This document shows, piece after piece, positions 15,790 through 24,703 of a stretch of DNA of 34,655 nucleotides; the stretch's first letter is position 1, and the number at the start of each line of letters is the position of its first letter. A program made the translations under genes and the position numbers. The notes under the pieces are model-generated. The model searched no databases. It was not told where the DNA came from and saw only the letters and a program-made list of their open reading frames with translations. The stretch lies in the NCBI GenBank assembly GCA_913048245.1, contig CAJWWR010000009.1:1-34655 (forward strand), in the 5' to 3' direction. The stretch is from an uncultured Prochlorococcus sp. (GTDB lineage: Bacteria; Cyanobacteriota; Cyanobacteriia; PCC-6307; Cyanobiaceae).

Positions 15790-17266
15790 GGTGAGAGACA
15801 TAGTTGAAAGACCAGTCTGGAGGAAATCTGAGTTAGGTTTACCATTGCCAGACAGCAAACATGCTGTGTCGGTTGCTTTACCTACCTGGCAAGATGTTAT
15901 CGATTATGAGGAAAAAGAACCTAGATGCATTAAAACATTAAAATCAATTTATCCTCGGTTTGGACTAAATCCAATACTAAAAAAACTATCGGAAGAAATA
16001 ATTTCCGATAATGGCTTTATCAACTGCAATGCATGGCCTTACTCAAATGATTATTTAGCAATGAAAGCTAAAATTTTTTGTGATAAGAAAACGAATCGAA
16101 ATAATTCCTTCATTACAAAAAAAAGGGGTGTTGTCTTTTTAATCACAAAAAATGAAGCTTGTGATTGTGCTAAAACTTTCTGGCAACACTCTGGACTTGG
16201 TGCATCATCTAGAGAGGGTGCGATTAGCTTAGGAATTGAAGATGCTCCACCCAAAACACTAGTAGATAATTCGTACTCAAAAATAATAAACAGAATCTCT
16301 AAATTCACACAAACAGGAGCAGAATTTATTAATTTAACCTCCTCCGGGATGTCTGCTTTTCATACAGCATTAGAAATAATTTATACAATATTCCCCAAAA
16401 AACCAACTCTTCAGATTGGATTTCCATACGTTGACGTTCTTAAATTACCTATGAAAATATTCTATGGAGCCCATTTAATTACAGAAGAAATTTCTGAAGA
16501 TCTTGAAAGTACAATAAAAAGAATTGATCCTTCTGCATTAATAATAGAATTGCCAAGCAATCCTATGCTGAAGTGTGCAAATATCAAAAAGATAGCAAAG
16601 ATAGCAAATAAATTAAATGTTCCAATTATTACAGATGACACTATTGGATCAAATCTGAATATCAATTCACTTCTCAATTCGGACATGGTATTTACATCTC
16701 TCACTAAAATTTTTTCCGGTAGTGGCGATATCCTTGCTGGCTCACTTATTTTAAATCCCAAAAGCAAATGGATTGGGCAATTCAAAAAAGCAATAGAAAA
16801 AATTTACATCCCAAAATTGTCAGATAGTGATATCGTCGCCTTAGAAAAGTCAAGCAGAGATATTATCTGGAGAGTTTCGAAGCAAAATATAGCTTGTTTA
16901 AATCTAAAAAGAAAACTAGAGAATCACGCATCCATAAAACAAGTTTTTCATCCTGAGAATTGCCCTAATTTCAATTCCATACTCAAAAAGGAAGGCGGAT
17001 ACGGTTGTTTATTTTCATTTGAGCTAAAAGGTGGTTTAAAGAAAGCTAAACTTTTTTATGATTCTTTAAACATCTCAAAAGGTCCTAGCTTGGGAACACG
17101 ATTCACACTGGTTTGTCCTTATGTACAACTCGCCCACTACAATGAATTGGAATGGGCAGAAAGTTTTGGAATCCCTTCACATTTAATAAGAGTATCAGTA
17201 GGTTTAGAGGATACAAAAAATCTATGGCAAATATTTTCAACAGCGCTCGATAAAATGAATTTATAG
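15776..17266 (+). CDS. Long cystathionine gamma-synthase homologue (fungal STR2/MET7-like N-terminus)
   Basis: A 491-496-residue PLP enzyme about 100 residues longer than ordinary family members. The N-terminal part reads DSKHAVSVALPTWQDVIDYE and then YPRFG, which I recall as the signature of fungal-type cystathionine gamma-synthases. The C-terminal part is the catalytic domain, with D287 in IITDDTIGSN and the Schiff-base lysine K311 in TSLTKIFSGSGD. The 496-residue form uses a TTG at 15776 overlapping the previous gene by 14 nt. A GTG at 15791, 2 nt after that gene's TGA, gives 491 residues and is equally likely. It is translationally close to the previous gene, so the two products probably act together. 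Substrate specificity is not certain. Confidence 0.85.
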   Translation: MRIFEVRDIVERPVWRKSELGLPLPDSKHAVSVALPTWQDVIDYEEKEPRCIKTLKSIYPRFGLNPILKKLSEEIISDNGFINCNAWPYSNDYLAMKAKIFCDKKTNRNNSFITKKRGVVFLITKNEACDCAKTFWQHSGLGASSREGAISLGIEDAPPKTLVDNSYSKIINRISKFTQTGAEFINLTSSGMSAFHTALEIIYTIFPKKPTLQIGFPYVDVLKLPMKIFYGAHLITEEISEDLESTIKRIDPSALIIELPSNPMLKCANIKKIAKIANKLNVPIITDDTIGSNLNINSLLNSDMVFTSLTKIFSGSGDILAGSLILNPKSKWIGQFKKAIEKIYIPKLSDSDIVALEKSSRDIIWRVSKQNIACLNLKRKLENHASIKQVFHPENCPNFNSILKKEGGYGCLFSFELKGGLKKAKLFYDSLNISKGPSLGTRFTLVCPYVQLAHYNELEWAESFGIPSHLIRVSVGLEDTKNLWQIFSTALDKMNL

Positions 17267-17306
17267 TTCAACGTTTATAGAAAACCGTATACTTTTTTCA
17301 TCAATA

Positions 17307-17312
17307 TATAGT
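17307..17312 (+). promoter_or_regulatory. Possible -10 element for cysK
   Basis: TATAGT lies 34 nt before the cysK ATG, giving a predicted leader of about 27 nt. No clear -35 box. The 80-nt spacer after the upstream gene makes an own promoter plausible. Confidence 0.35.
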
Positions 17313-17346
17313 TAAGATTGAATAAACATATTCATTTATTTAAGTA

Positions 17347-18333
17347 ATGGCAAAAATCTACGAAGACAACAGCTTCGCTATTGGTAACACACCCTTAGTT
17401 AAATTAAAATCAGTAACCAAGAATGCTAAAGCTACCGTATTAGCCAAAATTGAGGGGAGAAATCCAGCTTACAGCGTTAAATGTCGCATTGGTGCAAATA
17501 TGATTTGGGATGCAGAAAAAAGCGGTAAATTAACTAAAGAAAAAATCATTGTTGAACCAACTTCAGGCAACACAGGCATAGCACTAGCATTCACCGCTTC
17601 AGCTAGGGGTTATAAACTGATCCTTACAATGCCAGAATCTATGTCTATTGAAAGGAGAAGAGTAATGGCAGTACTTGGAGCAGAAATTATCCTAACAGAA
17701 GCCTCTAAAGGAATGCCAGGTGCAATTGCAAGAGCCAAAGAAATTGCAGATAGCGATCCTAATAAATATTTTATGCCTGGACAATTTGATAATCCAGCCA
17801 ATCCTGAAATTCACTTTAAAACTACTGGACCGGAAATTTGGGAAGATTCTGATGGGGCAATTGATGTTTTAGTAGCAGGAGTTGGAACCGGCGGAACTAT
17901 CACAGGCGTTTCCAGATACATCAAAAATAATAAAGGAAAAAATATAACTTCTGTAGCAGTAGAGCCTTCTCATAGTCCAGTTATTACACAAACTCTAAAT
18001 GGCGAGGAAGTGAAATCTGGCCCACATAAAATACAAGGTATTGGAGCAGGATTTATTCCAAAGAACTTAGATTTATCTATTGTTGATAAGGTAGAACAAG
18101 TTACTAATGAAGAATCAATTGAAATGGCATTAAGGCTTGCTAAAGAAGAAGGCTTACTTGTGGGTATTTCATGCGGTGCTGCTGCTGCTGCTGCTGTTCG
18201 ACTAGCAGAAAAGGATGAATATGCTGGTAAAACAATTGTTGTAGTTCTTCCCGATCTAGCGGAACGATATTTATCCTCAGTTATGTTTACAGAAGTTCCA
18301 ACTGGTATTATAAATGATCCAGTTAAAGCCTAA
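17347..18333 (+). CDS. cysK: Cysteine synthase A (O-acetylserine sulfhydrylase)
   Basis: A 328-residue fold-type II PLP enzyme making cysteine from O-acetylserine and sulfide. The PLP lysine is K45 in [14 protein letters not shown]. The substrate loop [11 protein letters not shown] and the phosphate-binding [14 protein letters not shown] are intact. The C-terminal part has [16 protein letters not shown], where six alanines are all encoded by GCT. It follows two transsulfuration-type genes on the same strand. Its 3' end overlaps the 3' end of convergent queA by 11 nt. Confidence 0.96.
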   Translation: MAKIYEDNSFAIGNTPLVKLKSVTKNAKATVLAKIEGRNPAYSVKCRIGANMIWDAEKSGKLTKEKIIVEPTSGNTGIALAFTASARGYKLILTMPESMSIERRRVMAVLGAEIILTEASKGMPGAIARAKEIADSDPNKYFMPGQFDNPANPEIHFKTTGPEIWEDSDGAIDVLVAGVGTGGTITGVSRYIKNNKGKNITSVAVEPSHSPVITQTLNGEEVKSGPHKIQGIGAGFIPKNLDLSIVDKVEQVTNEESIEMALRLAKEEGLLVGISCGAAAAAAVRLAEKDEYAGKTIVVVLPDLAERYLSSVMFTEVPTGIINDPVKA

Positions 18334-19459
18334 TTTTAGATTCTTTTAAAAAAGCATCCGGAGTAATAAACATAGCATCGCCATAAGAGAAAAACCTAAA
18401 TTTTTCTTTTATGGCTATGTCATATAATTTCAGTAATCTTACCCTTCCGATCATCGCACTTACAAGAAGCAATAATGAACTTTTGGGTAAGTGAAAATTA
18501 GTTAATAAACCGTCAACTACTTTAAACTTATATCCTGGCTTTATCACTAGATCTACATTTTTATCAATTGGAAAGATATCTTTCTCTTTCAGAGAAAAAC
18601 AACTCTCTAGAGCTCTAACGCTAGTGGTACCTATTGCAATAATTTTATTACCTGAAGCTTTAGTCTTTTTTATTTCCTCTATTACTGAATTTGATACACT
18701 TGCAAATTCTCTATGCAATTTTAATTCTTTAAGATTATTAGTATCTATTGGCTTAAAAGTTCCATAGCCAACATGAAGAGTTATTGGCATTATTTTAACA
18801 CCTTTATTTTTTAATAAGTCAATAATTTCATCACTCAAATGTAATCCTGCCGTTGGAGCGGCTACTGCGCCTGGATTCTTTGCATATTTAGTTTGATAAA
18901 CTTTTTCATGAAAAGATGAATCCTCGTTAGTCTTAATATATGGAGGTAGAGGTATCTCGCCACAAGAATCGAGTAAATTATTCATGGATATTAGGTTGTC
19001 AATAGCTGATGGAAATTCGATTAATCGTCCACCAGTCTCTTCATCAATGTCGACAACCCGAAGATGAATATACTTTCCATGAATTAAGTTAAGCTTCATC
19101 AATGTATTAATCTTTAACTTCTTAGCTGGTTTAGCCAAGCATAACCATATTGAATTTTCTTTTTTTTCTAAGACTAACAATTCAATCTGAACACCATTTA
19201 ATAATTGAATTTTTAACCTTGCTTTCATTACTTTAGTATCATTTACGACAACTAAATCACCTTTATCAATTTCATCAACAAGATTTATAGTCAATTTATT
19301 AATAGAAAATTCTTGTGAGGATGATAGCTCCCTTACTATCATCATCCTTGAATTATGACGTTCTTTTTTAGGTATGTTGGCTATTAATGAAGATTCAAGA
19401 TGATAATTATAGGAATCAAGACAAAAATCTAATTCATCCTGGCGTTTTTCAAAATCCAA
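18323..19459 (-). CDS. queA: SAM:tRNA ribosyltransferase-isomerase QueA
   Basis: A 378-residue QueA enzyme that transfers and isomerises the ribosyl part of SAM onto 7-aminomethyl-7-deazaguanine in tRNA to give epoxyqueuosine. Recognisable segments are [16 protein letters not shown], the core [20 protein letters not shown] and VGYGTFKPI. The C-terminal part contains [17 protein letters not shown] and FFSYGDAM, all typical of the family. It starts 9 nt after the pdhC stop, so the two are probably cotranscribed. It overlaps cysK tail to tail. Confidence 0.95.
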   Translation of the reverse strand: MDFEKRQDELDFCLDSYNYHLESSLIANIPKKERHNSRMMIVRELSSSQEFSINKLTINLVDEIDKGDLVVVNDTKVMKARLKIQLLNGVQIELLVLEKKENSIWLCLAKPAKKLKINTLMKLNLIHGKYIHLRVVDIDEETGGRLIEFPSAIDNLISMNNLLDSCGEIPLPPYIKTNEDSSFHEKVYQTKYAKNPGAVAAPTAGLHLSDEIIDLLKNKGVKIMPITLHVGYGTFKPIDTNNLKELKLHREFASVSNSVIEEIKKTKASGNKIIAIGTTSVRALESCFSLKEKDIFPIDKNVDLVIKPGYKFKVVDGLLTNFHLPKSSLLLLVSAMIGRVRLLKLYDIAIKEKFRFFSYGDAMFITPDAFLKESKIRL

Positions 19460-19468
19460 GAAAGTTAA

Positions 19469-20839
19469 TTATGCTATTAGCGACTCTGGTGAATTTTCAA
19501 TTAAGCTTGCAAGATCCTTGAGAAAAGATGCTCCATCAGCACCATAGATAACTCTATGATCAGCAGTTAAATTAACTTGCATAACCTTTTTTACTGATAT
19601 TGATCCATTTTCATTTCCAACTACAGTAGGTTTTGATGCGGCTATTGCAAGAATTGCTCCTGTTCCTGGAGGTAATATTGCATCAAAACGATCAACTCCA
19701 AACATACCAAGATTCGATAAAGTAAAAGTTCCTGTCGAGTACTCGTCAGGTTCTAATTGCTTTAACCTAGATCTCTTAACTAAGTCCTTCCATTCTCTTG
19801 ATAATTCAAACAAATCTGTTTGACAAGGGTTCTTCAATACTGGTGTTATTAATCCTCCATCCTCCATAGCCACTGCAACGGCTATATTTACCGTTTCGGG
19901 ATATGATATGCCATCAGTTGTAAAGCAGGAATTAACTTGTGGATGATTTTTAAGGGTTTTTGCAACTGCTTTAACTAATAATGCAGTCATAGTGACCCCA
20001 TTTTGTTTGACTGTTTTGTAAAAAGCGTCTAATTTGTCTGTTTGAATAGAATATCCAACCCTAAAACATGGGACATTCAAGCTTGATTCCATATTGCTAT
20101 TAACTGCCTTCTGCAAAGTATTAAACTTAACTGTTTCTCCAGGACTGCCAAAGCTATTTCCTATATCAGAGGATATTTGCTTATTAATTGGTTGTATATT
20201 ATTCAAACCAACGGAAGAATTTCCTTCCCCAATCCAAGGAATTGCAGTAGGTTGTCCTTTTGCCGAGAGCACATCATCAGCTTGGATTCTGCCATTCGGT
20301 CCTGAACCCTGCAACTTGGATAGATCTACCCCCATTTGAGAGGCAATTTTTTTTGCTTTAGGAGAGGCAATAACTCTTGAAGAGTTGTTAGCTAAAGCCG
20401 CATTGATTTCTGTTTTAACCTGAACAGTGGCTTTTTGCTTTTCAACCTTTGAAACATTAGGAGTTTTACTTATGTTTTTAACATTCTCATTATTAGTTTT
20501 TTCACTTGAAGCATGATTTTGTAAACCGTCATTATGAACTTTCTCTTCTTGAGAAATAGTCTTAGTATTATGTTTTTCTTGAATACCAGCAATTTCTTCT
20601 TGACTTTCGACAATCAGTCCGATTGTTTCTCCAACTGGAGCAGTACTTCCTGCAGGCATTAGGACAGCTGCTAAGTATCCATCTTGAAATGACTCGACAT
20701 CCATATCAGCCTTGTCAGATTCAACTACTAATACCGACTCACCTCTTTCAACTTTATCTCCAGGGTTTTTTAACCATTCAACAATTTTCCCTTCAGTCAT
20801 AGTAGAACTTAAGGCTGGCATGAATATTTCGTGAGACAT
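19469..20839 (-). CDS. pdhC: Pyruvate dehydrogenase E2 (dihydrolipoamide acetyltransferase)
   Basis: A 456-residue 2-oxo-acid dehydrogenase E2. The N-terminal lipoyl domain (1-80) carries lipoyl-lysine K43 in VVESDKADMDVESF. A Gln/Asn/Lys-rich linker follows, then the E3-binding domain at about 155-190 (RVIASPKAKKIASQMGVD). The catalytic acetyltransferase domain ends with the active-site motif ADHRVIYGADGA (H428). One lipoyl domain is usual for cyanobacteria. It lies in the same strand run as lipB, which provides the octanoyl group for lipoylation. Confidence 0.94.
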   Translation of the reverse strand: MSHEIFMPALSSTMTEGKIVEWLKNPGDKVERGESVLVVESDKADMDVESFQDGYLAAVLMPAGSTAPVGETIGLIVESQEEIAGIQEKHNTKTISQEEKVHNDGLQNHASSEKTNNENVKNISKTPNVSKVEKQKATVQVKTEINAALANNSSRVIASPKAKKIASQMGVDLSKLQGSGPNGRIQADDVLSAKGQPTAIPWIGEGNSSVGLNNIQPINKQISSDIGNSFGSPGETVKFNTLQKAVNSNMESSLNVPCFRVGYSIQTDKLDAFYKTVKQNGVTMTALLVKAVAKTLKNHPQVNSCFTTDGISYPETVNIAVAVAMEDGGLITPVLKNPCQTDLFELSREWKDLVKRSRLKQLEPDEYSTGTFTLSNLGMFGVDRFDAILPPGTGAILAIAASKPTVVGNENGSISVKKVMQVNLTADHRVIYGADGASFLKDLASLIENSPESLIA

Positions 20840-20871
20840 CTTTAAAAATCCGGCAAGGAGACTAACTATAG

Positions 20872-20888
20872 AAGTTGATAATCAACTT
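20872..20888. repeat. 7-bp inverted repeat upstream of pdhC
   Basis: AAGTTGA and TCAACTT flank TAA 33 nt upstream of the pdhC start, between ylqD and pdhC. On the plus strand a T run follows (AGTTTTT). For the minus-strand operon it could be an operator or leader hairpin; no transcript on the plus strand needs terminating here. Confidence 0.5.
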
Positions 20889-20961
20889 AGTTTTTACATT
20901 TATATTTTACAAAAGAATGGGTAAAAAAAAATATGTATTACATAAGGGAAATGAAGTTTTC

Positions 20962-21405
20962 TTAAAGATTATCGATAGATTGTACTATTCCATCTTTTAC
21001 AGTTATTGATACTTGCATCTTTTTTATTAAATTATCTCCAACTGATACATCACAAAAACTATCTACTTGTCCTTGATCTACAACCTGGTCCATTTCAAAT
21101 TCCCTAACTTGTGTTTGTTGTTTTAAGAGATTTCTTTTTTGTTCCTCTAATTCATTTCTTTTTGCAACTAACTGTTGCTGGATTTTACCTATTTGTTCCT
21201 GGACTCTAGGATCTAATGGATTGACAGATTGGGTTCTTATATTACTAATAACTTGTTGACCATCCTGTTCAAGTTTTGCCAATTGTTTATCCATTGCAGA
21301 TATTGCTTTGCTGAGCTCTGTTTCAGCATCTTGTTTCCAAGTAGGAGTAACTATGGCCTTTATTGCTATTGGTCTTTTAATTGAAACAGTGTCTTTGGTT
21401 GTCAT
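20962..21405 (-). CDS. YlqD family protein
   Basis: A 147-residue protein matching the YlqD family. An N-terminal beta segment (SIKRPIAIKAIVTPTWKQ) precedes a long Gln/Glu/Lys-rich coiled coil (about residues 27-105, with QEQIGKIQQQLVAKRNELEE). A C-terminal beta domain (VSVGDNLIKKMQVSITVKDG) follows. There is no signal peptide. Function is unknown in all organisms I know of. It lies 34 nt downstream of the acyl-ACP synthetase gene. Confidence 0.85.
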   Translation of the reverse strand: MTTKDTVSIKRPIAIKAIVTPTWKQDAETELSKAISAMDKQLAKLEQDGQQVISNIRTQSVNPLDPRVQEQIGKIQQQLVAKRNELEEQKRNLLKQQTQVREFEMDQVVDQGQVDSFCDVSVGDNLIKKMQVSITVKDGIVQSIDNL

Positions 21406-21439
21406 AGAAAATTAGACTCTTTTTTTTATAATAGAGCCA

Positions 21440-23383
21440 TCAAAACAATTTTTCTTTTTTAATTTGTTTTTTATATATTTCATTTATCTGATTTTTATAC
21501 AGCCCTTCAATCTCTCTTCTTTTCTGCTTCAAAGTTTGAGTAAGCAATCCATTCTCTATAGTGAATTGTTCTACGAAATAACAATCAATAATTTGCTCTT
21601 CATTTCTTGCTAGTTGCCTTTTTCTAAGCATAGTATTGACATGTGATTTAAAGAATTTTCTAATTTTCCCATCTTTATTCATGGAATTGAGGTCCATCAA
21701 AGGATAATGCCTTTCAGAAGCATCAAAATTAGGAACAATGAGGGCCGCTAGATTCTTCTGATCTTGACCTATTAATTGTATTTGTTCAATAAACTCTGAA
21801 CTTAATATCTCCGTTTCTAGTGGGCCTGGCTCGATATTCTCTCCGCTCAATAGCACTATGGTATCTTTCGCTCTTCCAGTTATGACGAGGCATCCATTTG
21901 GTATTAGAAAGCCTAAATCTCCCGTATCAAACCAACCATCTTGAGAAAGGACTTTTTCAGTTGCCGATTCATTATTAAGATAGCCTGACATAACTTGAGG
22001 TCCTCTCACTAATATTTTTCCTATTTCATGAAATCTAATAAGTTTTTCTTTTTCATCAACGATTTTAACCTCTGTCGATGGAAGAGGTTGACCTGATGTC
22101 CCTCTAACATTTGACGAAGTTCTGCGACAGGTTAATACAGGGCTTGTTTCAGTTAAACCATAACCTACTAAAACATTTATCCCTAAAGATTCAAAGAACA
22201 AATCAACATGCTCTGGTAATGCTCCACCACCATTAATAGGAAATTTTAGTCTATCTCCACATAATTGCTTGAGAAGCATAGGCCACAAAAATAATGCAGA
22301 TATCTTATGGAGAGGAAATCTCTTAAGAACTGAAAAGAATGAAGAGATTTTCTTAGCCGGAGAAACTTTGTATATTTGTAAGTTTTTAATATTACGCCAA
22401 TTTTTTTTATAGATTGAACTATTTTTTAAAAGCAGACTTATTATCTTTCGTTTATTTCTAGGCATCTTTTGTAAAGCAAGATAAAAACCATCATGTATTG
22501 CTTCCCATAGTCTAGGAACAGTTGCCATAACTACAGGTCGGACAATCTTTATATCATCTTTCAGGTATTTAGGAGAAGTATAATATTGAGTACATGCACA
22601 GGAAAAGAAAAAATACTCAGCGCTTCTTTCATACGAATGCCAAATCGGTAAAACACTCAAAACAGTTGTTCCAGGCTTAGGATCAGCGATACAAGCCAGA
22701 TTAATTACTTGATGCAACAAATTTGAATGTGTTAGAGGTACACCTTTTGGCTTTCCTGTAGTTCCTGATGTATAAAGTATAGTGGCAATATCATTTATAC
22801 TTCTTGATTTGACTTGATTTTGGTAACTTGCCGCATCAGTGTTCTTAGCAAAATCTAAAAATCTATTCCAACTAATCAAACCATCAATTTCATCTTGCAA
22901 ACTAATAATAAATTTCATTTTTTTCTTTAGATCATCTCTATTCTCCAATTTTTCCCATACTTCTTTTGACTGAACTATTAAACCTTGGGATTGTGAATGC
23001 TTGATAATGTAATCCAATTCAACAGATGGTGTATTGCATCCCCTTACAGCATCTACTGCACCAATCCTCATTAATGCTTGATCAACTATTAACCATCTAG
23101 GAGAATTTTCGGAAATTAATGTCACCACTTCTCCTTTTTTAAGTCCCAGAGAAAAAAATGCCTTTGATGCTTTTTCAATATTTCCTGCAAGTTCTAAGTA
23201 AGAGAATTTGATTTTTGTTTTACCTCTAAGATCTCTCACTGCTAAAACATGACCATAATTTTTCTGTAAAATTTCCCACATTTGATCTACATGACTAAAT
23301 TGCTCAATGAATTTTCTACTACTCAGAAATTTGTCCTGCAATGATATATCCCTTTGCGATTTCCAGTAAGCCAGATTTTTCAT
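21440..23383 (-). CDS. Long-chain acyl-CoA/acyl-ACP synthetase (AMP-forming)
   Basis: A 647-residue ANL-superfamily adenylating enzyme. The AMP-binding P-loop is YTSGTTGKPKGVPLTHSN (204-221), the adenine motif is GYGLTETSPVL, and the hinge region is DGWFDTGDLGFLIPNGCLVI with TGRAKDTIVLLSGENIEP. In cyanobacteria this gene is the single acyl-ACP synthetase (Aas) that reactivates free fatty acids released from membrane lipids, so that role is favoured over FadD. It lies 38 nt downstream of lipB. Confidence 0.9.
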   Translation of the reverse strand: MKNLAYWKSQRDISLQDKFLSSRKFIEQFSHVDQMWEILQKNYGHVLAVRDLRGKTKIKFSYLELAGNIEKASKAFFSLGLKKGEVVTLISENSPRWLIVDQALMRIGAVDAVRGCNTPSVELDYIIKHSQSQGLIVQSKEVWEKLENRDDLKKKMKFIISLQDEIDGLISWNRFLDFAKNTDAASYQNQVKSRSINDIATILYTSGTTGKPKGVPLTHSNLLHQVINLACIADPKPGTTVLSVLPIWHSYERSAEYFFFSCACTQYYTSPKYLKDDIKIVRPVVMATVPRLWEAIHDGFYLALQKMPRNKRKIISLLLKNSSIYKKNWRNIKNLQIYKVSPAKKISSFFSVLKRFPLHKISALFLWPMLLKQLCGDRLKFPINGGGALPEHVDLFFESLGINVLVGYGLTETSPVLTCRRTSSNVRGTSGQPLPSTEVKIVDEKEKLIRFHEIGKILVRGPQVMSGYLNNESATEKVLSQDGWFDTGDLGFLIPNGCLVITGRAKDTIVLLSGENIEPGPLETEILSSEFIEQIQLIGQDQKNLAALIVPNFDASERHYPLMDLNSMNKDGKIRKFFKSHVNTMLRKRQLARNEEQIIDCYFVEQFTIENGLLTQTLKQKRREIEGLYKNQINEIYKKQIKKEKLF

Positions 23384-23421
23384 GATTAATTGATCAGTTC
23401 TAAATAATTTTCTTTATATTT

Positions 23422-24063
23422 TTATTGTGAAACAAATTTCAAGTTAAATTCTTTTTGGATCATTTTTTTAACAATATTTTTTACTTCTTTGATAGTTACA
23501 TCCTTCTTGAAATCTCTAATCTTGGTCATTTCACATTCTTTAATTCCGCAAGGAATAATTTGAGTAAAATTCTCAAGATTACAATCAACGTTAATTGAGA
23601 ATCCATGCAAAGTAACCCATCTCTTACAACCAATTCCAATTGAAGCGATTTTCTTGTTTTCACACCAAACCCCAGTAAAACCAGTTTTTCTTGAACACTT
23701 AATATTAAATTCAGTGAGAGTGTTTATAATAATAAATTCTAGTTTTCTGAGATACCAATTAAGGTCTTTTTTATAGTTAACCAAATCTAAAATTAAATAG
23801 ACTACTAATTGTCCAGGCATGTGACATGTAACCTCACCTCCTCGATTAATCAAATAAACATTTTCTGGGCAAACATCCAGGAGATTATCTAGATTACTTC
23901 CTCTACCTATGGTATATGAAAGCATATGTTCACCAATCCAAATAAATTGATAATTTGAATTTGTTTGAATCAAATCTCTTTGGTATTTTTCTTGTAATTT
24001 ACAAATTTCTTTAAAATCAGAAATTTCTCTAGGTTCATTAAGTATTGCTGTTCTATTAATCAT
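23422..24063 (-). CDS. lipB: Octanoyl-(ACP):protein N-octanoyltransferase LipB
   Basis: A 213-residue LipB that moves octanoyl from ACP to lipoyl domains such as that of the E2 encoded further downstream. The [16 protein letters not shown] motif lies at 74-89, the catalytic lysine is K138 in [11 protein letters not shown], and the nucleophilic Cys is C172 in [12 protein letters not shown]. Complete in length. Divergent from lrtA with only 48 nt between start codons. It is first of the minus-strand run lipB, aas, ylqD, pdhC, queA. Confidence 0.95.
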   Translation of the reverse strand: MINRTAILNEPREISDFKEICKLQEKYQRDLIQTNSNYQFIWIGEHMLSYTIGRGSNLDNLLDVCPENVYLINRGGEVTCHMPGQLVVYLILDLVNYKKDLNWYLRKLEFIIINTLTEFNIKCSRKTGFTGVWCENKKIASIGIGCKRWVTLHGFSINVDCNLENFTQIIPCGIKECEMTKIRDFKKDVTIKEVKNIVKKMIQKEFNLKFVSQ

Positions 24064-24111
24064 ATTTATGTAAATTTAAAAAAGGCAGAATAAATCTACT
24101 GAGGTTCAATT

Positions 24112-24696
24112 ATGAAAATTCTAATTCATGGAAGGAATCTAGAATTAACAAGTTCTTTAAAGGAATATACACAATCAAAAATAGCTAAGGCTATAAATCA
24201 TTATAAAGATTTAGTAAACAAAGCTGATGTTAATCTTTCAATTGATAAAAATTCTAAACTTGCTTATCAAAGCGCAGAAGTTACTATTTTTGCAAATGGA
24301 ACAATAATTAGAGCTCAAGAAAAAACAAATAATCTTTATTCAAGTATTGATTTAGTTTCAAACAAAATTTGTAGACAGTTGCGCAAATACAAAGAAAAAA
24401 ATGCTTCATCCATAAATCATACAAAAACAAGTAAAAAAACAAAATATATGCCAGAAGATGATATAAATAGTTTAAAAATTGAAAGTTTGTTAAAAGATGG
24501 ACTTAAAAGTGATCTTCTTGAGCCTTCAATAAAAAATAAATATTTTGATATGGCACCAATTTCAATAAATGAAGCCAGGATTCAATTAGATCTGATTGAT
24601 CATGATTTTTATTTATTTAAAAACAAAATCGATAATCAATTACAGGTGATTTACAAAAGAAATAGTGGCGGCTACGGTTTAATACAATCTAAATAA
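24112..24696 (+). CDS. lrtA: Long-form ribosome hibernation promoting factor (LrtA)
   Basis: A 194-residue long-form HPF. The N-terminal S30AE beta-alpha domain (1-100) starts MKILIHGRNLELTSSLKEYT. A Lys/Ser-rich linker (about 100-120) leads to the C-terminal dimerisation domain (137-190), which has YFDMAPISINEARIQLDLID and the end IYKRNSGGYGLIQ. Long HPF stores ribosomes as 100S dimers at rest; cyanobacterial LrtA is known as a light-repressed transcript product. The 5' spacer here is only 48 nt, so any regulation must be compact. The DeoC-like gene follows after 7 nt. Confidence 0.95.
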   Translation: MKILIHGRNLELTSSLKEYTQSKIAKAINHYKDLVNKADVNLSIDKNSKLAYQSAEVTIFANGTIIRAQEKTNNLYSSIDLVSNKICRQLRKYKEKNASSINHTKTSKKTKYMPEDDINSLKIESLLKDGLKSDLLEPSIKNKYFDMAPISINEARIQLDLIDHDFYLFKNKIDNQLQVIYKRNSGGYGLIQSK

Positions 24697-24703
24697 TTTT
24701 CTT

